The notes under the pieces: model-generated
The model's database searches: none
Told to the model about the DNA's origin: nothing
Seen by the model: the letters and a program-made list of their open reading frames with translations, nothing else
Shown here: piece after piece, positions 9,838-19,779 of the stretch
Layout of the letters: every line of letters starts with the position of its first letter
How positions within the stretch are numbered: the first letter of the stretch is position 1
Translations under genes and position numbers: made by a program
From: Prorocentrum cordatum
Lineage: Eukaryota > Sar > Dinophyceae > Prorocentrales > Prorocentraceae
Length of the DNA stretch: 29,067 bases
Direction: 5' to 3'
Assembly: GCA_963575745.1 (NCBI GenBank)
Contig: CAUYUJ010015517.1
Location: forward strand, 135,001-164,067

Positions 9838-11885
9838 TCTCGATCTCTTTCTGTTTCTATCTTTCTCAATGTAATTACCCCTGCTCCCCGCCTCTCCCTC
9901 CGCCCCTCCCAAACCCCGCCGTCCTCGCCTAACCTGTCATTATCCTTGCCCTCCCCCTTCGGCCCTTCCTGCCCGCGATCGATCCTCGCAGCTTCCCGCC
10001 TTTCCCTTCGCAAGGGCGACCGATGGGGGCGAGAGATGGGCGCGGGTCTGGCGTCAGCGAGTGATCTTGAGAAGTTCAAACCCGATGAACAACGATAGCG
10101 AGGTGGAACAGGGGTGAGGTCGCCACTGCCAAGTCAACCGCCGACGATGGGGGGAGGGCGAAGGGGGGGATGGGGGCGCGGCCACTGACAAAACAAACAC
10201 GCCCACAGGCCGACAAGCCGAAGAAGGAGAAGGATGTCACTATCAACATGATCCTGTCGTTCGGGGACACGCTGCAGGAGGTGAGAAAGACGGACCTCAG
10301 CAACTACAAGGAGTGCGCGAAGTACATGAACGGTTGCATCAAGAACATACAGGCCGCTGCGCTAAATCGGATGTATTGGCTTTTACCTGGGGGGGGCGCA
10401 CGTGCCCATTATAAACTCGAGCTTCCTCTCAAACCTGTCATGCTCCATTCTCAGGCCCAAGCTGGGCCACGTGGAAGCCCTGGGCCCGCTGATCTGGCGT
10501 CGGTCGGTTCTGATGCGCGCTCTCCCGTTGACGAACGCGCGCGCCCGCGCTGCCCATGCGCGCGGTGCACAGGTGAGTTTTTGTTTTGTCCAAGGGGGGC
10601 TGTGGGGGACACAAAAAAACATCGCTAGGTCAAAAAACAGTGGTCGGTACTGCGGGTCCATGGCCGAGATGCGCGCACGCGGGTTCAATGTAGGGCCTGC
10701 GTGGGGGGGCGCAATGCATTCCATTATTCGTCATGCTACTTGTGGTGCCTCGATTGAGGCCTTCATCTCCAACATCCAGAACATCATCAGGGAGAAGAAA
10801 GAGGAGTCCACCACTGCAGACGTGGATGCAGCCAAGAAGGCGCCTCTCGTTGATGACAATCCTTTTTCACCGCCCCAGGGCGTTGTGATGACATGTGGCA
10901 ATTGCGTTGTATGAATTCCTGGTATAGCCCGAATCGGCTTCTCGTGGCGAAACCCCCAACTGAATTCAACTGAGTTGGACTGTGCTGAACTGAACTGGCT
11001 GGTCGTACCTGCTTCGGCAAATTTATTCTCGGCCACTGAGGGCCCGCGTTATGGTGCATCCAAACAGGGGCAGCGTTATTCTCGGCAGCCTGTGGCACAA
11101 CCTATGGCGCAGCCAATCGGGGATGTATTCTTGGCGGCCGAGGTAGGGCGCGGTGGTACTATCGGTGGCCGAGGGCGCGGTTCATGGCGTTGCTAGGGCG
11201 CGGTGTTAGTCTCTTTAGCAGATGGCGCAGATTATGGCATAACCAATAGGAGGCGGTGTCCGCCTCGGCGGCCAAGGGCACGACCGATGGCGCAAACAAA
11301 GGTGAGGCTCGCGGCGAACGAGGGCAATGTCAAAACGACTACCGATGGCATTGCGAGGGGTCGGAAAGTGAGCAAGAGGATGATGATAATGAGCAGGAGG
11401 GAGACGACGAGGGCGCAGATGGCGGGGTCCAAGCTATGACGAGCACCAGAAGGGGCAAGCCGAGAGAAAAGGACCAGGACTACACGAACGGTAAGAAGTA
11501 AACAGATGAGGAGAGGTGCGACGACGGGGGCGGGGACAACGAATCCGATGAGGACGACGGTGAGAACAATGAGGGCCGCGAAGGGGACGATGGCGATGGC
11601 GGCGACAAAGGCGACGAGGACACAGGCCGATGGCGACGACGGCGACGACGATGGGCACGCACGGCGACGTTGGCGACCGCGCTCAGAACACCGAAAATGG
11701 TTCGACATCCACGCGGGCACGGGGCCGCGCCCGATTTATGTTTACCGCTTGGGATGGCGCCAGGGCCCAAACAGAAAGTTGAGTTGTGATGTGGGCTGTC
11801 TCGAAGTCCAGATCAGACCTCTCATCAACAGAAGTCTACCGAGTAGCGCGTGCCGTTTCGAAGAGGGCGCCCCCGCCTGCGCTCT

Positions 11886-11927
<42 letters not shown>

Positions 11928-12317
11928 ATGCGCTCCATATCACGCCTGGCGTTCTGTATTAGACCTCTCCCGCCCGCCATTCATCACTCCCGTTCTACTT
12001 TGCTGCTTCCCCCCCCCCCCGCCCTTCCCGTCGCTGCCCTCGCCTCCGCCTCCGCGTCATATATCCCTTCCATTCCCTGCAACGTCCACGATGCCCCTTT
12101 ACTCACCTGATGCTGCTTCGTTTGGCACTCTGCGCTCACTTTCTACAGTGCTGACATTGCGCCCCGCTGACAGGCGCTCAACAGCGCGCGCTCTTTGTCT
12201 GGCACGTTCGGTGACCTTTCGCTCGACGACGACCCCTCGCTCGCTGGGATGCAGAAGGCCATCTCGACCGCCCAGCATTTCTTCAAGGGCGTGGCGAAGC
12301 TCAAGATCATCAACTGA
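6119..12317 (+). CDS. Multi-exon gene of an uncharacterised dinoflagellate protein family
   Basis: Exons read by eye: 6119-about 6144 (ATG; start MAPKSKKAE); 6519-about 6600 or beyond (YLHAKSKGMSFADRVELF); 7728-about 7939; 8183-about 8338 (QWKTWKQLMEKYTESEVEEM); 8779-8943; 9490-9638 (acidic run, then RGRGGRGRGRGNRG); 10209-10352; 10759-10881; 12174-12317 (ends KGVAKLKIIN then TGA). Acceptors are AG|G except at 8183 and 8779; donors are GT or GC. The junctions 9638/10209, 10352/10759 and 10881/12174 are all phase 0. The early exons match, from memory only, an abundant dinoflagellate family with a KRxLLxAFLKDP stretch and a (E/K)WKTWKQL motif followed by an acidic helix; its function is unknown to me. 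The Arg-Gly stretch could bind nucleic acid. Inner boundaries of the first five exons are uncertain, and this could be two merged genes. Confidence 0.55.
6790..7075 (+). repeat. Polypurine (GGA)n-rich tract
   Basis: Nearly 290 bp in which the + strand is almost only G and A, mostly GGA/GAGGA units with a few T and C interruptions, inside a probable intron. Such mirror-type purine tracts can form triplex DNA; that is general knowledge, not shown here. Confidence 0.85.
7105..7330 (+). repeat. Degenerate T/G-rich tract (CTTGGGGCC type), + orientation
   Basis: Imperfect units of about 10-13 bp such as TCTTGGGGG, CCTCTTGGGG and GGGCCCCTTGGGG, nearly free of A on the + strand. The same kind of tract occurs at 18640-19215 in this orientation and at 25622-26090 and 28850-29012 in the other. 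It lies in an intron of the 6119-12317 gene. Trp/Gly/Leu/Pro-rich open frames across it are artefacts. Confidence 0.75.
8699..8767 (+). repeat. (GA)n-rich microsatellite
   Basis: GATAGAGAGAT and GA dinucleotides followed by an A run, directly upstream of the exon at 8779. The purine tract forms the 3' end of the intron, where a pyrimidine tract would normally be expected. Confidence 0.9.
8944..9489 (+). other. Probable intron
   Basis: Starts GTCGCT and ends CACCAG. Pyrimidine-rich sequence about 8975-9170 includes C runs near 9076-9090. No coding frame is supported on either strand. Confidence 0.4.
9671..9836 (+). repeat. Compound microsatellite (TTG)n-(TA)n-(CT)n
   Basis: TTG/GTG triplets (9671-9747), then about nine TA dinucleotides (9768-9786), then about 25 CT dinucleotides (to 9836). 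Located near the start of the intron that follows the Arg-Gly exon. Confidence 0.95.
10882..12173 (+). other. Long intron with acidic low-complexity frames
   Basis: Begins GTTGTG, the same hexamer that begins the intron at 9639, and ends TGACAG. Within it, 11160-11300 repeats GGCGC(A/G)G-type strings, and 11340-11640 is G/A/C-rich (GACGACG, GATGGCG). It would encode acidic runs such as SEQEDDDNEQEGDDEG, ending at GTAAGAAG (11491). That segment could be a skipped or alternative exon, but its phase (1) does not fit the 12174 exon, so I treat it as intronic. Confidence 0.4.
11887..11927 (+). repeat. Homopolymer of 41 C
   Basis: An uninterrupted run of 41 C on the + strand within an intron, with further C runs near 12010. 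The exact length is likely unreliable in an assembly. Confidence 0.95.
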
Positions 12318-13143
12318 TTCGTTTTGCGCTGCCGCGGCCTCGAGAGGCCTCGAGCGGCTTCTGGGCGCAGGGGCGATCTGTTGGAGGGGGTGTGGGCGAG
12401 CAGGGGGCAGAGGTCGTTATTACATTTGAGTGAGGGGTTGGGGAGCGAGGGGGGGAAGGCTCATCCCAGAGTGGCCGCCGTTGCGTTGAGTTCTGAAGGC
12501 GGCGCCAATTGCCACAACGACGATGCGTTTGCAATGCGGGCGAACGGCCCCGGATGTGTGTGAGGGGTGGCGAGGGGCCGATGCAATTCTCAGCTGCAGG
12601 GCGGCAATCGCTGTCATTGTGGCACTTGGCGGCGCCGCGTTCACGAGGCAGACGGCATGGCCTCCGCCGTTGCATTATTGTTGTGCTCTCCTGGCCGCGC
12701 GACCTGGGCACGCACCCAGAGGGCAGCGCGTGCCAATGCAATCGGGCTCGGCTGGAAAGTCTTTGCACACCCCATGTGTAATCCCATTCCCACTAGTCCA
12801 CCCCCTCCTCTTTCCATAAGCCCCACTCACGGATTCCCATGATCAGCGTGCCAGAAATGGTGTTTTGGAAGGATTCAGGATCATGCGGGCGCAGCACTTA
12901 TGTTGATTCGCGGTGTTGGAGTCCCAAAATGGCCCTCTGGCACGATTCGGGATTGTCACTCTGCCTTATCTAGCTAGACACGCCAGAACAATTATCTCAG
13001 TTTCTTCTCTTCTGCCTCTCCCCCCCCCGCCCATCGGCGCCCCCCCCCGTCCCGTGATTGACCCAGCGGCGAGGGCGGTGGGTGTGGGCGAAGCCAATTA
13101 GGGTTCAAGGTTCAACTAGAACATTACCTTGGGGCCAACCCCA
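12318..13143 (+). other. Intergenic sequence between two co-oriented genes
   Basis: Follows the TGA of one gene and precedes the ATG of the next. It contains an imperfect inverted repeat, GTGCCAGA (about 12849) and TCTGGCAC (about 12942), with loosely complementary inner sequence including TTTTGG and CCAAAA. No gene is supported; open frames on both strands lack coding bias. Confidence 0.45.
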
Positions 13144-13967
13144 ATGCCCCCGCCGCGGCGGCAGAAGCGCCGCATCGATGCCGAGCCCGATATTGCAGAC
13201 GAGTCTGATAGCAGCAGTGATTGCGAGGAGCACGGGAGAGTGCATTTACGTCGATCGATACGTTCGGCTGCTCCCGAAAATGCAGTTCCCCCGACGTTGG
13301 CACTCAACATCTGATCGTGATCCCCCCTCTTTACCACTGTCAACGACCACCATTGGAGGCCAGACGGGCGGGGGGCGGGGGCGGGTAAACGGGAAGGCGA
13401 AATGCAAAAGCTATGTTTTTTTGCATCCCTCCTTCCCGCAACCCATCTGCATCCTCTGCCTGGTTTTCTTTCCCTGCCTTTGTTCCCCCGTCCGTGGCAG
13501 CCGAGCGAATCGGTCGCGTCCTGATCGTCGCACTTCGTTTGAAGCGGCCCCAGGACGGGCGCGTCAGGTCCTCGTCTTCCTTCGCGACTTTACTGTTGCA
13601 GGAATGGGCGTGGGGCAAATTATCTGGGGCGGACGTGCAGCGGTACTGCCACGCTGCATATCGCGACGGCTTGACGGGGCCAGAAGAGATTTCGAACATT
13701 GCTGGCATGGGGTCTTGGGGAACAAACCCTGGCAACGTGCACAAAGCCCTTACGGCGAAATACTTGAAGAATAACCCATTCCCTGCTCCTGAGATCGTGA
13801 AGGTCAAATGCCGAGCACCCCGCAAGCTGGACGTGATGGAGTCACCGTGCCACATTTTGTGCCCGCACGACATGTTTTCGATGATGTTTCTCAATTACCC
13901 TGAAAAGTTCAGAGACATCCTGGGCGCGGACCGTCTGCAGAGCTTTTGGGGCGGCGCTTCCAGGTGG
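13144..13967 (+). CDS. 5' exons of an uncharacterised dinoflagellate family protein, cut by the assembly gap
   Basis: The first exon runs from ATG 13144 to 13239, before GTGCAT. It encodes a basic then acidic N terminus: MPPPRRQKRRIDAEPDIADE followed by a serine/acidic run. The second exon begins at 13602 after TTGCAG|G and reads in phase 0 to the gap at 13968. It has segments EWAWGKLSGADVQRYCHAAY, NIAGMGSWGTNPGNVHKAL and ESPCHILCPHDMFSMMF, then YPEKFRDILGADRLQSFW. Even composition, the Trp-rich start and matching phases support real coding. From memory, unverified, it resembles a repeated dinoflagellate family with an EWAWG start, a GNxHRDL-like element and an ILLPHEWF-like element; its function is unknown to me. 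The 3' part is missing. Confidence 0.6.
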
Positions 13968-14067
13968 NNNNNNNNNNNNNNNNNNNNNNNNNNNNNNNNN
14001 NNNNNNNNNNNNNNNNNNNNNNNNNNNNNNNNNNNNNNNNNNNNNNNNNNNNNNNNNNNNNNNNNNN
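13968..14067. other. Assembly gap of 100 N
   Basis: Exactly 100 undetermined bases, the usual placeholder for a gap of unknown size. The true distance between the + strand exon on its left and the - strand Helitron remnant on its right is unknown, and even their adjacency depends on scaffolding. Confidence 0.98.
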
Positions 14068-14414
14068 TTTTTTCTTCACGGCACGCACAATAAAGAGATA
14101 AAGAGACGATGCAGCAAAATCGCGCAGGACAGAAAGAAACGCATGATCCCTGCCAGCCAAAATTGCTATGGATATCTGCACGCAGGCGGGCAAGCGGGGG
14201 ATAACCTGCACTTGCAGCCTGGCGTCTGGCACTCCGGTGGTCCATGTGCTTCGGTCGGAATGTAAATTTGGCAATATTGTGTTTATGATGTGTGCGATGC
14301 GGCTTTGAAGGCTATTTCTATTTGGTGGCTCGAACCTCTGAATCCCCGGCGGCGGCGCTCCTTCGCCGCCGACTGTCGTCTCCGGGGCGATGGCGCTGTA
14401 GGTGCGCTGGCTGT
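14068..14414. other. Sequence between gap and Helitron remnant
   Basis: This lies downstream of the Rep frame on the - strand, where the helicase domain of an intact Helitron would be expected. No helicase motif (Walker A) was found in any frame by eye. It holds a hairpin, CGGCGGCG...CGCCGCCG, at about 14348-14372. No CTRR-type Helitron 3' end could be assigned. Confidence 0.4.
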
Positions 14415-17271
14415 CTAGAAATTACGCGCATCGGGTCGCTCTTGCGCGGCCGCTGCCACGCGCAAAGAAAGCTGCAGTTCTTCGCGGGCCGTCGGGGGGG
14501 CAAGGCCTCTGTCCAGGAAATCCTCCAGCAAGTGCTTCTCGAAGGCGCTGTGCAGCGCGCCGGGGTCGCGTCGAGGTCGAGGGGGACAATGAAAGCGAAG
14601 CGTAGTTGGTGCGCGGTGTAGCGCAGGTCGACGAGCTCCTGGAGGACTCGGGAGGCCTCGTCAGATTTTGCGAACATGCCTGTAGCGAGCACGGCTTCCT
14701 CGTAGGTGGGGTGTTCGTGGCCGTGGTGGCAGAGGCAATCGTGGAAGCTATGTTTGGGGAAATGCAGGAGCATCTGTCTGAGGTAGAAGACCTCCTTCTG
14801 GCGGGGGCACTTCATCGCAAAGCGACACGCTGGCGGTTCGCCGCGGCTTCGGACGTAGACGTAATTCCGGCGACCACCAGGCGCCATGTCGACGCATGGT
14901 CGGACGGGGACGTCCTTGGGGATGCGGTGCCAACGCTGGGACAGAATGGGCCATTCGTTCTCGGGGGGCGCGGCGAAGTGCGCGCCGAACGTCTCCGGGA
15001 AGGAGCATCTGTAGGCCACTGGGCATACCTTGCCAGCAATGAAACGCTCGAAATATTCGCGGTACTTGCAGCTGAGGAATGGCTCGTGCATGGGGCGGTA
15101 GAAGTAGCGTTGGAGCTGGGGCGTTCTCTGGTCCAGCGCGTCTGCCTCGAACCCTTCGGAGAAGGCAACCCAATCCTCATCGGGGAGGTGCGCGGGCAGG
15201 CGTGTGACTGTCGGAGCCCGGTCGTAGGTGGTGTAACCGAAAATTCGCCACGCGCATTCGGCGGCCACAAAGTATCGGCCGCGGAGCCAGTCAGCAATCT
15301 CATCGACGGGTTGATCGTCGGATCCATTCGCGTAGAACGCGCGGTCCGGCCCTTTGAAGAGGCATTTGAAGAGGCACTCAAACAAATTGACGGACCCAGC
15401 GAACTTGACGTTCGCATGGCCGCCCCACTTCAGCAACACTCGAGGGGGGTACTCGACGACGAGCCGGTTGCAACGCGCGTCGCCGCGGCCGTAGGCGGGG
15501 CCATTGGACTGGCAGTTCGGGCAAGTACCATTGCACGGGCGCCTGCGATGATGCGGGTAGCCTCGTGCGTCGATCTCAGCGGAGTCCTGGAACGGCCAAG
15601 GGCAAACTTTGATGCGCTCCTGATCGGGGTCGTTCGGGTGGCAGGAAGGATTGCGCCGATGAATCATGTGGAGAAGGACGCAGTCACGTAGTGGGCCTGG
15701 TGTGGCAGGGACCTCGCATGAGATCAGTTCGTCAATCTCGTCTGCGCCGCGCGGAGGGTTGTCGACGGCGAGGGCGATATGCGCATGAGGCAAGCCACGC
15801 ATCTGGCATTCTATCACGCGAATGACGCGCCGTCGGCGTCCGCAGAAGTCATGTTTCAAGAACGCGATACGCGATCATTTCCAATAGTCTGGCGTGGAAG
15901 ACTCGGACCACGACGTCAGGTCGGCCAGCAGCCGATTGCCCCGGCAAAAGGGCGGCCTGCATGCGGAGTCGTCGGAGGTGGCGAGGGGGGCCAGGGGCGC
16001 TGGAAGGAAGACCAACCCGGACGCCCGCGGCAGGTTGCGCAGGACTGTTAGCAAGGGTCTCGCATTGGTCGCGTCGGGGCGCTCTCTTCGTCCTGGTTCT
16101 CTCGGCGAAGTAAAATGAAGCGTTCGCCCTCCGTCCGGCAGTGCATGTCAACGAGCCATTCGTTGAGTAGTCGCCCGCATGCGTGCATGTGGGCCAAGCG
16201 AAGCAGGCACTGGCGGTACCGCCACATTTGACTGATGCAAACGCCGTGAACTACTGCATCTGGGCTCCAGCCTCGTCCTCCGGCGGGGAACCACAACGGG
16301 TGCGACAATGGCTCGTAGAAGGGGTGCAAGGGGTGGAGATATCGGGGCGCACTCGTGGAGTGCAGCCGGAATGTCACGGCGCGTGGCTCCGCGCGACCAT
16401 CGCTGTGGGCGCCAGCGATGGCGGCGAGCTCGCTGGTGCCAGGGCCCCATTTTAGGTGGGCAGCTGCGTCGGGGCCTGGGCGCACATTGGAAGGCCGTAA
16501 GTAATTGCCGAATCGTAGCTCCTTCGCGGGACCAGCGCTCTGAATTTCGTGGACCGCCAAAGCAAATAAGCTGTTGTAGCGGCGGCTGACGGCTGTGAAG
16601 CCCGCGAGGCGGGGTGCGTTCGTAGCGGCGTCGTGGAGGGGGTGTCCTTTCGCATCGGTGGCAGGCCACGTGGATTGGGATGCGCTCAGAAGAGCAGGGG
16701 AAGGCAAAAGGAAGAACTCGGTAAAGGGAACGGCCCATTTGTCATTGTTGCAGCAGAATGCGAACGGCTCGCAAGGGAGAAGGCGTGCTGAACAGCGCGG
16801 GCAACTCCGAGCCACGTCGCCTACCACGAAGGGTTGGTCGCCATGGGGTGGGCGCCCGTTCGCGGCGCGCTCCCGGCAACGTCCTGCTGAAAACCGTTGG
16901 TCGTAGGCAAGCGCGCCACTGGGTACTGCGAGGCCGCATTGGGCGCATGTCGTTTCCGGTCGGGAGCGGGTCTGGCCAGATGTTTGGGGGGCGCTCGCTG
17001 TGCAAGTGATGCATATTCGAGCCGCCCGTTTGATTTGATCGCTGCTGAAGCTTCCACGTGGGAGGTCGAGACCACAGCGGGAGCATTGCAGTTCTGAGGC
17101 GCCGGGTCGGCCACGACCAGCGGGTCGTCTGTGCACTTGCGAGGGTTGGCCGCCGTCGCCAGCGCAAAGCGCGGGGCGCGTGCGAGGGAAGCGCAGGCCT
17201 GTGAGCAACGCACTTGCGCAGCCAGGGATGAGCCATGCTCCAGAAGCAAGCTCGCGGAAGCCAGAGAACAT
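14415..17271 (-). pseudogene. Helitron Rep-type protein, frameshifted, without helicase domain
   Basis: Reads on the - strand from ATG at 17271. The first frame (to about 16080) has two CxxCGLxxPxG zinc-ribbon-like modules, then CPRCSARLLPCEPFAFCCNN and RRYNSLFALAV, as in Helitron N termini, and LLNEWLVDMHCRTEGERF. The second frame (about 16075-15895) has GVRVGLPSSAPGPPRHLRRL, matching the family's LPSSFxGSPR block. The third, interrupted by TGA at 15875-15877, carries the Rep HUH motif RGLPHAHIALA (His codons 15785-15787 and 15779-15781), LLHMIHRRNPSCHPN, GYPHHRRR, and LFKGPDRA. A last shift near 14560 leads to LHSAFEKHLLEDFLDRG, and TAG ends the frame at 14415. The SF1 helicase domain is absent before the gap. 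With at least three frame changes and a stop it is very likely dead; the Rep identification itself is strong. Confidence 0.85.
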
Positions 17272-17462
17272 GAGCAGTCTGAGCCTAGACGACTACGAAG
17301 GAGAAGGGATGCGACCGAAATGATAATGACGCAGACGACGGGCTGGCGAGGGCGGCGCCGCTCAGCGAGCACGCTTTCCCAAAGGAGGGGCAGAAGAGGC
17401 CAAAATGATCCGAACGTCTAAAGAAAATCAATGTTTGTTGCTTCTCGCCTTTTCACCCCCGA

Positions 17463-18640
17463 GGGTCCCCGAGGCTTGAAGATGGCCCCAAAATTGCCCC
17501 AGAGCTCGTATGTATGTACGTGTGTATATGCGGGGCCCCCGGAGTTCATGCATGGTGGTCCTATGCTGCCAAGGGATTGTTGGCGGTCATCAAAAAGGCG
17601 GGGACCTGGTGGCTGGCACTCCAGTATTTATCAGTGTACGTATGGGAAGCCTTCGGGGTGCTCGGGGGCTGTAGGTTTGCGAGGTCGTGCATGTATGCGG
17701 GGTCCCTGGGGTCCTCGTCTGCTGGCCCCGTGTTGCCAGCGGTTGTTGGCGGTGCAACAAAAGAGGGGGGACCTGGTGGTTGGCATTCCGATGCGTGAGC
17801 TGTGCTTGCGTGCGATGCGAGGCTCTTGGGGTGCTCAGGGGCTGCGGACTTGAAAAATATGTATGTATGAGGGGTCTCCGGGGTTCTGTCTGGTGGGCCT
17901 CTGTTGCCAGTGGCTTGGTGGCGGTGTACAAGGAGGAGGACCTGGTGGCTGGCATTCCGGTGTTTGCGTGTGTATCGCTACGCTTTGTTCAACATGTTGT
18001 GTTTCATCCTATTCTGCAATGCTGAGCGCGAAGCGCTCGACAGAAGAACGAGGCGCACGGAAACAGGCATGAAAGGATTCGGAGGCGCGTGACGAGGTAG
18101 GGGGGGAAGTGCGGAAGAAACAACGCAACCGGGCATGTATTCCCTGCAGAAATGACTGAGCTGATGGAGGTGGCCTGCCTGACCGTTGGAAGCGCTGCAA
18201 GAGCACCCCGGGATACCTCAAGGTTGTCGAAGAGAGCATCCGAGTCAAAATGAAACAACGGCAGGGGTCAAAGACAATTCCAGAATGCCTGGAGATGGTG
18301 GTGAAGCCAGAAGACTCCACGAGGGCAAGAGACTCCACGAGGAGAGACATTTGTACATGTATGCGGGGTCCCTAGGGTCCCTGTCTGGCCTTCTATGCTA
18401 ATGACGTGTCGGCGGTGCGCGAAAAGGGGTGGATCTGGTGGCTGGCATTCCGGTGTGTGTGTGTGTGTGATGTGCGAGTCGAGGCCTCGGGGGGTCCCCG
18501 GGGCCGGAAGATGGCTCCCAAATTGGCCTAGAGCTCTTATGTATGTGTGTATGCGGGCTCCCCGGGGCCTTGTATGGTGGTCCTATGCTGAGGGGCTAGT
18601 TGGCGGTCATCGAAAAAGGCGGGGACCTGGTGGTCCTTTC
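17463..18640 (+). repeat. Tandem array of ~168-bp units, five copies
   Basis: The shared core runs from GCGGGGTCCCYGGGG through GTTGCCAGnGG and TTGGCGGT to GACCTGGTGGCTGGCATTCC. The GACCTGGTGG element starts at 17603, 17770, 17939, 18432 and 18624. The spacings are 167, 169, 493 and 192, the long one being close to three units. The first and fifth copies are also preceded by the same extra block (GAAGATGGC...AGAGCTC...TATGTATG; 17478 onward and 18508 onward). No coding function is inferred; the open frames through it are by-products. Confidence 0.85.
17970..18354 (+). other. Unique insert inside the 168-bp array, exon-like
   Basis: Non-repetitive sequence interrupts the array between copies three and four. 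One + frame (about 18178-18350) reads PDRWKRCKSTPGYLKVVEES and continues through IRVKMKQRQGSKTIPECLEM. It is lysine/glutamate-rich and unlike the surrounding repeats. It could be a captured exon or gene fragment. A - strand frame across the same bases is more arginine/serine-rich and looks like the shadow. Confidence 0.3.
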
Positions 18641-19215
18641 GGGGCTTCCTGGGCCTTCTTGGGGGTCCTTTTTAGGCTCTTCTGGGCTGGGTGGGGGCAT
18701 TCTGGGGCCGTCCAGGGGCCCTCTTGGACCGTCTTGGGGGGCTTGGGCCGTCTTGGAGCCCTCTTGGGGCTTCCTTGGGCCGTCAGGGGGGCCTCCTTTG
18801 GTTCTCTTGGGGTTCCCTGGGGACTCTTTTGGGACCCTCTGGGGCCCTTCTCGGGCCGTCTTGGGGCTCTTTTGGGCCGTCTTGGAGCTCTCTCGGGCCG
18901 TCTTGGCGCCCTCTTAGGGGCGTCTAGGCCGTCTTGGGGCGACCTTGGGGGCCTCTTGGGCCGCCTTGGACGCTTTTAAGACCGACGAAGCGAATATGCT
19001 AAAAATATACGTTTTCCGAAGGGAATGGGACGATGTTTGCGTCTTGGGGGTCTCTGGGGGGCTTCTTGGGCCGTCTTGAGGGCCTCTGTGGCCGTCTAGA
19101 AGCCGTCTTGGGCCCTCTTGGAGCGCTCTGGGGCAGTCTTGGGGCCCTCTGAGTGCGCTGTCGAGCCACCTTGGAGATATCTTAAGGCGCCTTGGGAGCG
19201 TCCGTGAGGTATTTG
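18640..19215 (+). repeat. Degenerate T/G-rich tract (GGGCCGTCTTGGGG type), + orientation
   Basis: More than 40 imperfect ~10-13-bp units alternating CCCTCTTGGGG, GGGCCGTCTTGG and TTCCTTGGG. A is rare on the + strand. Around 18990-19040 a short A/T-containing segment interrupts it. Frequent G runs a few bases apart could form G-quadruplexes on the + strand. Gly/Leu/Trp/Ser open frames here are artefacts. Confidence 0.85.
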
Positions 19216-19370
19216 GACGGTCCGTGGGATGCCCTGAAGGACTCCTTCGGGGTCTCCGCCGGTGCCCCCGGAGACCCTGGAATTAGGTGTGCCCCATCCC
19301 TTGTGGGTTTTTCCGTGTCATATAATAAGGATAAGGAATATGTAAAGTTTCGCGGGCCTTCGCGCCACAG

Positions 19371-19570
19371 CAATGCCGGGGGAGCGGGGCAGGCTGACGG
19401 AGGGCGGACAGTCCCGGGTTGTCCGGAGACGGGGGGGGCCGCGGGCAGACAGTTCAGGGCGGGTGGGCGGGGGGTCAACTCAGAGCCGGGCAAGCAAAAG
19501 CTGGGAAGGACTTCGCGGGCTGCCGATTCGAATCCGCATGGGCGGTCAATTCGAGGCCGCGAGGGCTGAT
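19371..19570 (+). repeat. Short degenerate G-rich repeats
   Basis: Loose copies of GGGCGG(A/G/T)CA(A/G)TTC or similar appear at about 19402, 19444, 19469 and 19540, with CCGGGC or CCGCGAG nearby. The repeat is weak and its boundaries are uncertain. Confidence 0.35.
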
Positions 19571-19779
19571 TTTGGCCAGCCCTGAACGGGAAGTAGAAAT
19601 TTATGATCCGCCAGTCCTGCGCGGAAGGCATGAATTCTGCGCCGCCTTCGAACAGCGACCTCCTTCCTCACCTCCCCTTCCTATTCTCCCCCCCCTCCTC
19701 CTCATCTTCCTCCTCCTCCTTCTCCTCGCTTTTCTATCCCTTGTCACTTCTCCCTGCTAAGTATCGTTCCTCTACGGTT

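Noticed and set aside
11506-12429. 307-residue + strand frame
   Set aside because: It runs through a GAC-rich stretch, a 41-C homopolymer and the 12174-12317 exon in the wrong frame.
12926-12945. GCCATTTTGG on the - strand as a relict dinoflagellate spliced leader
   Set aside because: Only about 10 bases match the leader core and the flanks differ; chance similarity is likely.
14342-14390. GC hairpin as the Helitron 3' terminus
   Set aside because: No CTRR motif follows at the usual spacing and the helicase domain would be missing between the Rep frame and this end.
14606-15691. 361-residue + strand open frame
   Set aside because: It is exactly antisense to the Helitron Rep frame, whose motifs are clear on the - strand.
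18395-18979. 194-residue Gly/Leu/Trp-rich + strand frame
   Set aside because: It is produced by the T/G-rich degenerate repeat, which has few stop codons in any + frame.
19500-19560. tRNA-like GATTCGAATCC (B-box-like)
   Set aside because: No acceptor stem, D arm or anticodon arm could be paired around it.
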